Position numbers and translations under genes: made by a program. A DNA stretch of 6,147 nt from Limnohabitans sp. (GTDB lineage Bacteria; Pseudomonadota; Gammaproteobacteria; Burkholderiales; Burkholderiaceae_C): positions 1 to 6,147 of the forward strand of contig VEQI01000215.1 of the NCBI GenBank assembly GCA_018883305.1, read 5' to 3'. This document shows positions 1-6,147 of this stretch, in pieces. Position 1 is the first letter of the stretch, and every line of letters starts with the position of its first letter. The notes beneath the pieces are model-generated. The model searched no databases, was not told where the DNA came from, and worked only from the letters and a program-made list of their open reading frames with translations.

Positions 1-507
1 ACCCCGCGCATGGCGGACCTGGGCATGGCCTATGTGCCAGAGAACATGGGCATCTTCTCGGACCTGACGGTCGAGGAGAACCTCTTGCTGGCGGCTCGGA
101 CTGTGCGCCGTGCGGATCAGTTCGATGCACAGCGCTTGCAACGCATCATGGAGTGGTTTCCGGCGCTGAAAACTTTTTGGCGTCACCCCGCTGGCAAACT
201 TTCCGGTGGACAAAAGCAGATGCTGGCGGTGGCGCGCGCCATCATCGAACCACGACGGCTGCTGATTGTCGATGAACCCAGCAAGGGCCTGGCCCCGGCC
301 ATCGTGGACAACATGGTGCAAGCGTTCAATCAGTTGAAAGCCGAAGGCGTGACGCTGTTGCTGGTGGAGCAGAATCTGCAAGTTGCACGCGCGCTGGGCG
401 ATCAGGTGGCGGTGATGGACGATGGGCGCGTGGTGCATGCCGGTGGTCTTCAAGCGCTGATGCACGATGAGGTCTTGCAACAACGCCTGTTAGGGCTGGC
501 CCTATGA
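1..507 (+). CDS. livF: LivF-like ABC transporter ATP-binding protein (5' end outside window)
   Basis: This is the C-terminal 168 residues of a cytoplasmic ATPase that powers a branched-chain amino acid or amide (HAAT-family) importer. The frame is open from base 1, and the first visible residues (TPRMADLGMAYVPEN) already lie in the Q-loop region of LivF. The real start and the Walker A motif are therefore to the left, and the ATG at 10 is internal. Visible in order are YVPEN with GIFSDLTVEENL (about nt 31-84), the ABC signature LSGGQKQ (nt 199-219), Walker B LLIVDEP followed by the D-loop SKGLAP (nt 259-297), and LLVEQN (nt 358-375). In the LivF branch VEQN replaces the usual switch histidine, which favours LivF over LivG. 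The stop overlaps the next gene's start (ATGA, 504-507), indicating a translationally coupled operon. The substrate cannot be told from the ATPase; urea or short-amide transporters of the same family remain possible. Confidence 0.93.
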   Translation, partial: TPRMADLGMAYVPENMGIFSDLTVEENLLLAARTVRRADQFDAQRLQRIMEWFPALKTFWRHPAGKLSGGQKQMLAVARAIIEPRRLLIVDEPSKGLAPAIVDNMVQAFNQLKAEGVTLLLVEQNLQVARALGDQVAVMDDGRVVHAGGLQALMHDEVLQQRLLGLAL

Positions 508-1490
508 ACCGCGACGTCAAGCCTCTTTGGTTGGTGCCGGCCCTGTGTCTGCTGGGGCTGCTTGGCATGTGGACCCAGGGCTCCACGCTGTCCTCCTGGG
601 CCACGCTGACCGTGGCGGGGTTAGCCATGGGCATGATCATTTTTGTCATTGCCTCTGGCCTCACGCTGGTGTTCGGGCTGATGGATATTTTGAATTTCGG
701 TCATGGGGTGTTCATCTCCCTGGGGGCCTTTGTGGCCACCACGGTGCTGGCCGGCTTGCAGGGCTGGACCGATGTCAGCGAGATAGGCCCCAATCTGCTG
801 GCCGTGTTCGCGGCCTCGGTGGTGGCTATGGGGGTCGCGGCAGCCGTGGGCTGGGCCTTTGAGCGCGCCATCGTGCGCCCGGTCTATGGTCAGCACCTGA
901 AACAGATTTTGATCACCATGGGCGGCATGATCATTGCGGAAGAACTCATCAAGGTGATATGGGGACCGCAGCAAATCCCCTTGCCCTTGCCGGTTGCGCT
1001 TCGTGGCGCCTGGCTGTGGGGCGATGCGGCGGTGGAGAAGTATCGCTTGCTGTGTGTGGTGGTGGGGTTGCTGGTCTTTGGCGCCTTGACGTTTGTCCTG
1101 TCACGCACCTAGGTGGGCTTGCTCATCCGCGCCGGCGTGCAAGATCGGGAGATGGTGGAAGCCTTGGGGTATCGAATTCAGCGGCTGTTTGTGGGCGTAT
1201 TCGTCGCGGGCAGTGCGTTGGCCGGTTTGGGCGGCGTGCTTTGGGGGCTGTATCAGCAGAACGTCACGCCGCAATTGGGTTCACAGGTCAATGTGCTGAT
1301 CTTCATTGTGATCATCATGGGCGGACTGGGCTCCACGCTGGGTGCTTTGATTGGCGCCTTGCTGGTGGGACTGATGGCCAACTACACCGGCTTTCTGGTG
1401 CCCAAGCTGGCTTTGTTTTCCAACATCGCCTTGATGATGATGGTGCTGTTGTGGCGACCCCAAGGGGTGTATCCGGTGGTGCAGCGATGA
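504..1490 (+). pseudogene. livH: LivH-like permease gene interrupted by an in-frame amber codon
   Basis: This is an inner-membrane permease subunit of the Liv/HAAT importer. It reads as one frame of 328 codons, a normal LivH length, except that codon 203 (1110-1112) is TAG. Codons 1-202 hold hydrophobic segments and the family block GLTLVFGLMDILNFGHG (residues 52-68). Codons 204-328 hold the EAA-like cytoplasmic loop RAGVQDREMVEALG (209-222), GGLGS (273-277) and a C-terminal RPQGVYP. There is no frameshift and no missing segment, since typical LivH proteins continue directly from RT through one residue into VG-LIRAG. The ATG at 504 overlaps the livF stop and has AGGG at 492-495, 8 bases upstream. 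The end overlaps the livM start (ATGA, 1487-1490). Possible states are a recent nonsense mutation, a sequencing or assembly error, amber readthrough, or two separate halves (504-1112 and 1113-1490, the latter from GTG). I call it a probable pseudogene, but everything other than the stop looks intact. Confidence 0.8.
1110..1112 (+). other. In-frame TAG (amber) codon inside livH
   Basis: The bases around it read ACC TAG GTG, so the stop sits in a CCTAGG palindrome and is followed immediately by GTG in the same frame. The family usually has Arg or Lys here (RT-[RK]-x-G). A one-base change from AAG (Lys), AGG (Arg) or CAG (Gln) would give TAG. The break falls just before the cytoplasmic EAA-like loop that contacts the ATPase. 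Confidence 0.9.
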
Positions 1491-2611
1491 CGAGGCACCT
1501 GCATGATGGCCATGGGCGATGGTCTCGCTGGCTGTCCCATGATTTGCCACGCAGCCGCTGGCTGAGTCTGCTGCTGATGGTGCTGGTGGCGGCACTCTTG
1601 CTCACACCGTTTATTTTTCCGGGCGTCAAGGCGTTGAATGTGGCGGCCAAGATACTGGTCTTCATCGTGCTGGTGGGCAGCTTTGATGTGCTGCTGGGCT
1701 ACACCGGCATTGTCAGTTTTGCCCACACCATGTTCTTTGGCCTGGGGGCTTATGGCGTGGCACTGGCCATGACGCACGTCGGACCGACGCTGCCGGGTTT
1801 GGTGGTGGGCGTGTTGACGGCCTTGTTGGTCAGTGGTTTGATGGCCTGGTTGATTGGCTTGTTTTCATTGCGGGTGCGCGCCATCTTTTTTGCCATGATC
1901 ACCCTGGCAGTGGCCTCGGCCTTCCAGACCCTGGTGTCTCAATGGGCCGAGTGGACCGGTGGCGAGGACGGTTTGAGCTTCAAAGTGCCTATCTGGTTGT
2001 CGCCCAGCATGGAGTGGCTGGAAGAGCCGGTGCTGGGTGTGATGATCGATGGTCGATTGACGTGTTATTACCTGCTGTGTCTTTGCACGGCACTGTCTGT
2101 GCTGGCCTTGCTGCGGTTGGTGAATTCGCCGTTCGGGCGTGTGTTGCAAGCCATTCGTGACAATGAATTCCGTGCCGAGGCGCTGGGTTACCGGGTGGTG
2201 ACTTACCGCACGCTCTCCAGTGTGCTGTCGGCCCTGTTTGCCACGCTGGCCGGCGTGATGCTGGCCCTGTGGCTGCGCTACAGCGGTCCGGAAACCTCGC
2301 TGTCTTTCGAGATCATGATGGACGTGCTGCTGATGGTGGTCATTGGTGGCATGGGCACGATGTATGGCTCAGTCATCGGTGCAACGCTGTTTCTGGTGGC
2401 CCAGAGTTATTTGCAAGACGTCCTGCGCCTGGCCAGCGAGGCCACCATCGACTGGCCCTGGCTGTCCGCGATCCTGTCACCTGATCGATGGCTGCTGTGG
2501 CTGGGCGTGCTGTTCGTGCTGTCGGTGTATCACTTTCCCACCGGCGTGGCAGGACGGTTGCGTTTACAGGCCGCCAGGCGAGAAGCCTCAGTCGGGCGCG
2601 CCAAGCGCTAG
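1487..2611 (+). CDS. livM: LivM-like branched-chain amino acid ABC transporter permease
   Basis: This is the second inner-membrane permease subunit, predicted to pair with LivH and dock on the LivF/LivG ATPases. It is 374 residues long, complete and normal for the family. A short basic, His/Arg-rich cytoplasmic N-terminus (1-25) leads into a first hydrophobic segment (about 26-44). Next come the family block LLGYTGIVSFAHTMFFGLGAYG (69-90), several more membrane segments, TGGEDGLS (157-164), the EAA-like loop PFGRVLQAIRDNEFRAEALGY (215-235), and VIGGMGTMYGSVIGA (285-299). I chose the ATG at 1487 because it overlaps the livH stop as ATGA and gives the expected N-terminus. The frame is open further upstream to about 959, but that part lies inside livH and looks unlike any permease. 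No strong Shine-Dalgarno is visible, which fits coupling to livH; the livH amber codon could therefore reduce its translation. Its last 24 bases overlap the end of hemH on the other strand. Confidence 0.95.
   Translation: MTRHLHDGHGRWSRWLSHDLPRSRWLSLLLMVLVAALLLTPFIFPGVKALNVAAKILVFIVLVGSFDVLLGYTGIVSFAHTMFFGLGAYGVALAMTHVGPTLPGLVVGVLTALLVSGLMAWLIGLFSLRVRAIFFAMITLAVASAFQTLVSQWAEWTGGEDGLSFKVPIWLSPSMEWLEEPVLGVMIDGRLTCYYLLCLCTALSVLALLRLVNSPFGRVLQAIRDNEFRAEALGYRVVTYRTLSSVLSALFATLAGVMLALWLRYSGPETSLSFEIMMDVLLMVVIGGMGTMYGSVIGATLFLVAQSYLQDVLRLASEATIDWPWLSAILSPDRWLLWLGVLFVLSVYHFPTGVAGRLRLQAARREASVGRAKR
2588..2611. other. Convergent 3' overlap of livM and hemH
   Basis: The last 24 bases of livM are also the last 24 bases of hemH on the other strand. 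The codons lie exactly opposite each other: the livM TAG (2609-2611) is CTA (Leu) in hemH, and the hemH TGA is TCA (Ser) in livM. No intrinsic terminator can fit between the genes, so transcripts from both sides probably run into each other. Confidence 0.9.
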
Positions 2612-3688
2612 TGCGGCGGCCCGTGAAGCCTCCAGGACGGTGGTGGAGGGCGGTTGCAATGGCCAGCCAGACAGGTGCTGGTTGGCAACGTGAGCCAGGG
2701 CCTCGATCCAGCGTGGCTCTGCATTGAGGCAGGGGATGTATTGAAACACCTCGCCCCCTTCCGTCAGGAAGGCCTGACGCACTTCCATGGCAATTTCTTC
2801 CAGTGTTTCCAGGCAATCACTGGTAAAGCCGGGACACACCACGTCCAGGCGCTTGATACCTTGTTGGGCCAGCGTGCGAACGGTGGGCTCGGTGTAGGGT
2901 TGCAGCCATTTGGCCTTGCCAAAGCGCGACTGAAAGGTGACGTGGTACTGGTCCCTAGTCAAACCTAAGCGTTGGGCCAGCAGGCGGGCCGTGACATGGC
3001 ATTCGCAGTGATAAGGGTCGCCCAGGTGCAGCGTGCGCTCGGGGACGCCATGAAAGCTCATCAGCAGTTGTTCACCACGGCCGTGGATCTGCCAGTGGCT
3101 TTCCACGCGTTGGGCCAGGGCTTCGATGTAGCCCGCGTCATCGTGATACCGGTTCACAAAACGCAGTTCGGGCACAGCACGCGTGCGCATGGACCAGCGG
3201 TTGACCGCGTCAATCACCGAGGCGGTGGTGGTGCCGGAGTATTGCGGGTAGGCGGGTAGCACCAGGATGCGCGTGGCGCCTTCGGCTTTGAGTGTGTCCA
3301 GCTGCGAGGCAATCGAGGGTGACCCATAGGTCATGGCATAGCGCACCAACACCGGCTGCGAGTGGCTGTCAAAGTGTTGCTGCAGGGCTTGAGCCTGCCG
3401 TTCCGTCCAGACCTTGAGCGGCGAGCCCTCGGGGGTCCAGATGCTGGCGTACTTGTGCGCGGATTTGGCCGGGCGCACCCGCAAAATGATGCCGTGCAAA
3501 ATGATCATCCAGATCCAGCGAGGGATCTCCACCACCCGGGGATCGCCCAGAAATTCAGCCAAATATCGACGCAAAGCCCCAGGCGTGGGGGCGTCGGGTG
3601 TCCCCAAGTTGACCAGCAGCACCGCCGTACGAGGCGGTTGACCATGGCGGTGTGGGGGTTCGGGGGCAAAGCGGGAAGGGCTGGACAT
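2588..3688 (-). CDS. hemH: Ferrochelatase (protoheme ferro-lyase)
   Basis: This enzyme inserts Fe2+ into protoporphyrin IX to make protoheme, the last step of heme synthesis, and is cytosolic or membrane-associated. The protein has 366 residues, usual for betaproteobacteria. It shows AVLLVNLGTPDAPTPGALRRYL (22-43), RVVEIPRW (51-58), the block LPAYPQYSGTTTASV (144-158), LLMSFHGVPE with the metal-binding and catalytic histidine at 213, GDPYHCEC (223-230), and CPGFTSDCLETLEE (285-298) with the conserved acidic residue at Glu294. All key residues are present. I chose the ATG at 3688 because it avoids a large overlap with the divergent HAD gene. An in-frame ATG at 3709 has a better ribosome binding site (AGGA on this strand, 3716-3719, 6 bases away) and would add MSGREYR. 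The variable N-terminus does not decide between them. The 3' end overlaps livM by 24 bases. No promoter could be recognised, and any promoter would have to lie inside the HAD gene. Confidence 0.96.
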   Translation of the reverse strand: MSSPSRFAPEPPHRHGQPPRTAVLLVNLGTPDAPTPGALRRYLAEFLGDPRVVEIPRWIWMIILHGIILRVRPAKSAHKYASIWTPEGSPLKVWTERQAQALQQHFDSHSQPVLVRYAMTYGSPSIASQLDTLKAEGATRILVLPAYPQYSGTTTASVIDAVNRWSMRTRAVPELRFVNRYHDDAGYIEALAQRVESHWQIHGRGEQLLMSFHGVPERTLHLGDPYHCECHVTARLLAQRLGLTRDQYHVTFQSRFGKAKWLQPYTEPTVRTLAQQGIKRLDVVCPGFTSDCLETLEEIAMEVRQAFLTEGGEVFQYIPCLNAEPRWIEALAHVANQHLSGWPLQPPSTTVLEASRAAALALGAPD

Positions 3689-3710
3689 GCGGTATTCTCG
3701 CCCACTCATG
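3673..3710. other. Head-to-head start region of hemH and the HAD gene
   Basis: The two divergent genes begin within about 20 bases of each other. CATG at 3686-3689 gives hemH its ATG (3688) and the HAD gene one candidate ATG (3687). CATG at 3707-3710 gives the second in-frame candidates (hemH 3709, HAD 3708). GGGAAGGG at 3673-3680 is a good Shine-Dalgarno 6 bases before 3687. AGGA on the minus strand (3716-3719) is one for hemH at 3709. TATTCT at 3692-3697 resembles a -10 box, but I see no matching -35 element, so I do not call a promoter. Confidence 0.45.
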
Positions 3711-4403
3711 ATCCATCCTGCCAGCATCCAGGCGATTACCCTGGACTTAGACGATACCTTGTGGCCCATCGCCCCGACCATGGTCCGGGCCGAGGCCGTG
3801 TTGCAACACTACTTGCGCGAGCACGCACCGGCCACCGCCGTGCTGTGTGGCCAGCAGGGTGCTTTGCTGCGCATCCGGCAACAGCTCCAACGTGAATGGC
3901 AGGATCGTCTGCATGACTTGAGTGCCTTGCGGCGTGAGTCGATCCGCCGGGCCATGCTGGAAGCCGGTGATGACCCGAGTTTGGCCGAGCCGGCCTTTGA
4001 GGTGTTCTTTGCCGCACGCCAGCAAGTGGATCTGTTTGAGGATGCGCTGGAGGCGTTGCGTTTTCTGGCGGCCCGATTCCCGCTGGTGGCGTTGTCGAAT
4101 GGCAATGCCGATGTCCATCGCGTGGGCTTGGGTGAATTCTTCAAGGATGCCATCAGCGCGCAGACGTTTGGCGTGGCCAAACCGGATCCGCGCATTTTTC
4201 ATGAAGCGGCCGCTCGGGCAGGCGTGCCCGCACACGCCGTGTTGCACATTGGGGATGATCCGCATCTGGATGTGCAAGGTGCACGTGCGGCGGGCATGCA
4301 GTGTGTCTGGCTCAACCGTGATGGGCACGACTGGCCCCATGATTCAGCGCCGCCTCTCAGCCTGGCGAGCCTGCGCGATCTGTTCGATCACTTCCCGGCC
4401 TGA
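3687..4403 (+). CDS. HAD-superfamily phosphatase, YigB-like
   Basis: This is a soluble haloacid-dehalogenase-type hydrolase, predicted to be a Mg2+-dependent phosphatase. All four motifs are present in the 238-residue form. Motif I is TLDLDDTLW, with nucleophile Asp20 and acid/base Asp22. Motif II is VALSNGN, with Ser137. Motif III is GVAKPDPRIF, with Lys165. Motif IV is HIGDDPHLDVQGARAAG, with Asp190 and Asp191. A helical cap lies at about 30-120, as in subfamily IA. From memory, the pattern ESIRRAMLEAG, LVALSNGNAD and GLGEFF resembles E. coli YigB, an FMN (and other small phosphate) phosphatase; the substrate here is unproven. The start at 3687 has GGGAAGGG 6 bases upstream and yields MRYSRPL, similar to the YigB N-terminus. 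The alternative ATG at 3708 gives 231 residues but lacks a ribosome binding site. The last 60 bases overlap hpnE on the opposite strand. Confidence 0.9.
   Translation: MRYSRPLMIHPASIQAITLDLDDTLWPIAPTMVRAEAVLQHYLREHAPATAVLCGQQGALLRIRQQLQREWQDRLHDLSALRRESIRRAMLEAGDDPSLAEPAFEVFFAARQQVDLFEDALEALRFLAARFPLVALSNGNADVHRVGLGEFFKDAISAQTFGVAKPDPRIFHEAAARAGVPAHAVLHIGDDPHLDVQGARAAGMQCVWLNRDGHDWPHDSAPPLSLASLRDLFDHFPA
4344..4403. other. Convergent 3' overlap of the HAD gene and hpnE
   Basis: Sixty bases encode the last 19 residues plus stop of both proteins, on opposite strands and in codon-to-codon register. The HAD TGA reads TCA (Ser) in hpnE, and the hpnE TGA reads TCA (Ser) in the HAD gene. The hpnE part is the final helix after the FAD-contact block, and the HAD part is the C-terminal tail SAPPLSLASLRDLFDHFPA. 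Confidence 0.9.
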
Positions 4404-5621
4404 GCGCACCGCACCTTCCAGCGTGGCCGGGTAGGGACCTTGCACGTAGTCCCCGCAAGCCCACCAGCCGGGGCCAATGGCGTGGGGCGGGCGTTGCAGT
4501 CCCGGCGTGCAGGCAAAGGTCGCGCGCTTCTCCACCACGGTGAGCAAAAGTGTGATGTCGCTGATGTGTTGGGACAGTTGCGTGCGCAACTGGGCGATGA
4601 CGCGCGATTCGATGTCGGTCCGCGTGCCCTCGCTGGCGCTGACCACGCAAGCCAGCACTTCAGACCCTGCCTCACCCATCCATGGGCCGCGGTTGAACAC
4701 AAACTGGGCCGGATGCTGGTCGTCACTGGGCAAGGCCATCATGGGACAGGGCCAATCCGCCGTCCGAGTGCGCGCAGCGCGCACGTAGACCGTTGCAATG
4801 GCGGTGTGCGGCAGGTCGCGGGCGGCGGCGGACCAACTTGGATGGCTTTGCGAGGTGAGACGCGCGGCGTCCCACGCTGGACAGGCCAGGATGATGGCAT
4901 CGACATCGGCTGGGTTCAGCGATTGTTCATCGCCGGGTGCCCATCGTTGCCCGCACTGCACATCCACGCCCCGAGCTTCCAGCCAACGTTGCGCCGCGTC
5001 AGGCAGCAAGGCACTTAAATCCACCCGGGGCAACAACAAGTCGCTGCCGCCGGGGCCTGACCACAAGGCATCGCGCAGGACACGCAGAAACACGGCAGCG
5101 CCGGCCTGAGCGGGTGGTGTGTTCAAGGCGGACACACACAAGGGCTCGATCAACTGGTGCATGACGTGCGGGGTCACGCCCTGGCACAAGTCGGACACGC
5201 TCAAGGACGCTTCACACTGGAAGTGGTTGCGCTGCCAATTCGATGCCAAGCGCAACAAGGACAGTCGATCGCGCCAGGTCCAGCCGCGAGCGCGTAGTAC
5301 GCCTACCAGCAGATTCCAGGGGGCTGGCAGTGAAGGCAGTTGCAGACCACTGCCGTCGGGCCTGCGCAGCGTGAGCGTTTCACGGTGCAGCAAGGCTTGT
5401 GGGTCCAGGCCCACCGTGCGCATCAGTTCAAGCGTTTCAGCATACGCGCCAATCAGGATGTGCTGCCCGTTGTCCAGCCGCAGACCCTGATGATCCAGGG
5501 CGCGGGCGCGTCCGCCCAGTTGCCTGGAAGCTTCTTTCAGCGTGACCTGCCAGCCTTGACGGGAGGCATGAACCGCAGCGGACAAACCTGCCCAGCCACC
5601 TCCGACGATCAGTACCCGCAT
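4344..5621 (-). CDS. hpnE: Hydroxysqualene dehydroxylase (squalene-associated FAD-dependent oxidoreductase)
   Basis: This is an FAD-dependent amine-oxidase-fold enzyme that reductively removes the hydroxyl of hydroxysqualene to give squalene, the last step of the HpnCDE route. The protein has 425 residues, typical of HpnE. An N-terminal Rossmann motif VLIVGGGWAGLSAA (3-16) is followed by Glu30, expected to bind the FAD ribose, then LGGRARAL (35-42) and LDNGQHILIGAYAET. Near the C-terminus, ACGDYVQGPYPATLEGAVRSG (388-408) is the second FAD-contact block. The ATG at 5621 places the Rossmann motif right at the N-terminus as usual. The frame is open to 5693, but those codons lie in hpnD and look unlike the family. 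It starts 4 bases after the hpnD stop with only a weak ribosome binding site, so translation is probably coupled. Phytoene-desaturase-type enzymes share the fold, but the HpnD neighbour favours HpnE. The 3' end overlaps the HAD gene by 60 bases. Confidence 0.93.
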   Translation of the reverse strand: MRVLIVGGGWAGLSAAVHASRQGWQVTLKEASRQLGGRARALDHQGLRLDNGQHILIGAYAETLELMRTVGLDPQALLHRETLTLRRPDGSGLQLPSLPAPWNLLVGVLRARGWTWRDRLSLLRLASNWQRNHFQCEASLSVSDLCQGVTPHVMHQLIEPLCVSALNTPPAQAGAAVFLRVLRDALWSGPGGSDLLLPRVDLSALLPDAAQRWLEARGVDVQCGQRWAPGDEQSLNPADVDAIILACPAWDAARLTSQSHPSWSAAARDLPHTAIATVYVRAARTRTADWPCPMMALPSDDQHPAQFVFNRGPWMGEAGSEVLACVVSASEGTRTDIESRVIAQLRTQLSQHISDITLLLTVVEKRATFACTPGLQRPPHAIGPGWWACGDYVQGPYPATLEGAVRSGREVIEQIAQARQAERRR

Positions 5622-5625
5622 GCAC

Positions 5626-6147
5626 TCACAAGCGCCCCAGCGCCTGCACCTTCCAGGCCAGCCACAGCTTGCGCAGCGGCGTGAGAGAGACACGCTCGCG
5701 CAGCACGGGGAAACCGGCGGTGCGGATTTCGTGCAACAGGGTGCGGTAGATGCTGGCCATCATCAGCCCGGGTTTTTGGGTGCGACGGTCAGCCGCCGGC
5801 AGTTGTTGCAGGGCTTCGTCATACAGTGCCAACGCCCGGTCGCATTGAAACTGCATCAGCGACTGGAAACGCGGCGAGTCCACGCGTTGCAAAAGTTCAT
5901 GCGCCTTGACATCAAAGCGCTGCAAGTCGTCAATGGGCAGGTAGATCCGTCCACGCAAGGCGTCCTCTCCCACGTCGCGGATGATGTTGGTGAGTTGAAA
6001 CGCCAGGCCCAGCGTGTGTGCGTAGTTGGTGGTTTGTGGCTGGGTTTGACCAAAAATCAGCGCCGAGACTTCACCCACCACGCCCGCCACCAAGTGGCAA
6101 TAGTTGCGCAGGCTGGTGTAGTCCAGGTAGCGTGTCTGGTGCAGATC
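5626..6147 (-). CDS. hpnD: Presqualene diphosphate synthase HpnD (5' end outside window)
   Basis: This is a squalene/phytoene synthase-family enzyme that condenses two farnesyl diphosphates to presqualene diphosphate. The C-terminal 173 residues are visible, against roughly 280 for a whole protein. The frame is open to the last base of the window. Reading in from the edge it gives DLHQTRYLDYTSLRNYCHLV, then GVVGEVSALIFG, and the second Asp-rich Mg2+/diphosphate-binding motif QLTNIIRDVGEDALRGRIYLP (about nt 5991-5929), with Asp at 5974-5976 and Asp at 5962-5964. The first Asp-rich motif and the start lie to the right, and no start codon inside the window is real. The R-D-V-G-E-D and GRIYLP signature and the following hpnE gene separate HpnD from HpnC and from plain phytoene synthase, though CrtB-like function cannot be excluded by sequence alone. 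hpnC is expected just upstream. Confidence 0.93.
   Translation of the reverse strand, partial: DLHQTRYLDYTSLRNYCHLVAGVVGEVSALIFGQTQPQTTNYAHTLGLAFQLTNIIRDVGEDALRGRIYLPIDDLQRFDVKAHELLQRVDSPRFQSLMQFQCDRALALYDEALQQLPAADRRTQKPGLMMASIYRTLLHEIRTAGFPVLRERVSLTPLRKLWLAWKVQALGRL

Noticed and set aside
959..1486. A 5' extension of the livM frame giving a 550-residue protein
   Set aside because: It lies wholly inside livH, its translation looks unlike any permease, and the ATG at 1487 gives a normal LivM with an ATGA overlap.
1281..1777. Histidine- and glutamine-rich open frames antisense to livH/livM
   Set aside because: The His/Gln richness is what the reverse complement of Leu/Val/Met/Trp-rich membrane protein codons produces; no start signal or motif supports a gene.
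3609..3643. Two TTGACC sequences resembling -35 promoter boxes upstream of the HAD gene
   Set aside because: Neither has a plausible -10 box at 16-18 bases, and both lie in conserved hemH coding sequence.
3362..3895. Open frame of 177 codons across the hemH/HAD junction
   Set aside because: It is antisense to hemH and out of frame with the HAD gene, with arginine/proline-rich high-GC composition and no motif.
3747..4340. Open frame of 197 codons antisense to the HAD gene
   Set aside because: The HAD gene on the plus strand carries all four catalytic motifs, and the antisense product resembles nothing I know.
4440..5018. Long open frame (192 codons) antisense to hpnE
   Set aside because: It is a high-GC shadow of hpnE, with low-complexity composition and no recognisable domain, while hpnE has clear conserved motifs.

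Overview
The window looks like ordinary chromosome from a betaproteobacterium, most likely Burkholderiales (Comamonadaceae-like). I infer this from the family resemblance of the proteins, the high GC content with many CTG/TTG/GTG codons, and dense gene packing. Coding covers almost every base, and no stretch over 300 bases lacks a gene. I see no tRNA, rRNA, CRISPR array, insertion sequence or prophage gene.

Layout. Positions 1-2611 (+) hold the end of a branched-chain amino acid/amide (Liv/HAAT-type) ABC transporter operon. It contains a 5'-truncated LivF-like ATPase, a LivH-like permease and a LivM-like permease, joined by two ATGA start/stop overlaps. The LivH gene carries an in-frame TAG at 1110-1112, although the same frame continues as clear LivH sequence on both sides. 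Positions 2588-3688 (-) encode ferrochelatase HemH, the last step of protoheme synthesis. Divergent from it, 3687-4403 (+) encodes a HAD-superfamily phosphatase resembling YigB. Positions 4344-6147 (-) carry two genes of the bacterial squalene pathway: the C-terminal part of presqualene diphosphate synthase HpnD, and complete hydroxysqualene dehydroxylase HpnE, 4 bases apart. HpnC is expected upstream, beyond the right edge.

How the genes work together. The Liv genes would form a membrane importer with a periplasmic binding protein and a LivG ATPase, presumably encoded left of the window. HpnD and HpnE act in the same route from farnesyl diphosphate to squalene, usually a hopanoid precursor. 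HemH and the HAD enzyme are neighbours with no proven functional link.

Notable points are the amber codon in livH, two convergent gene overlaps (24 and 60 bases) with no room for a terminator between the genes, and a head-to-head hemH/HAD junction where two CATG palindromes each offer a start codon to both genes. I found no convincing undescribed system. The amber codon is the feature most worth checking.
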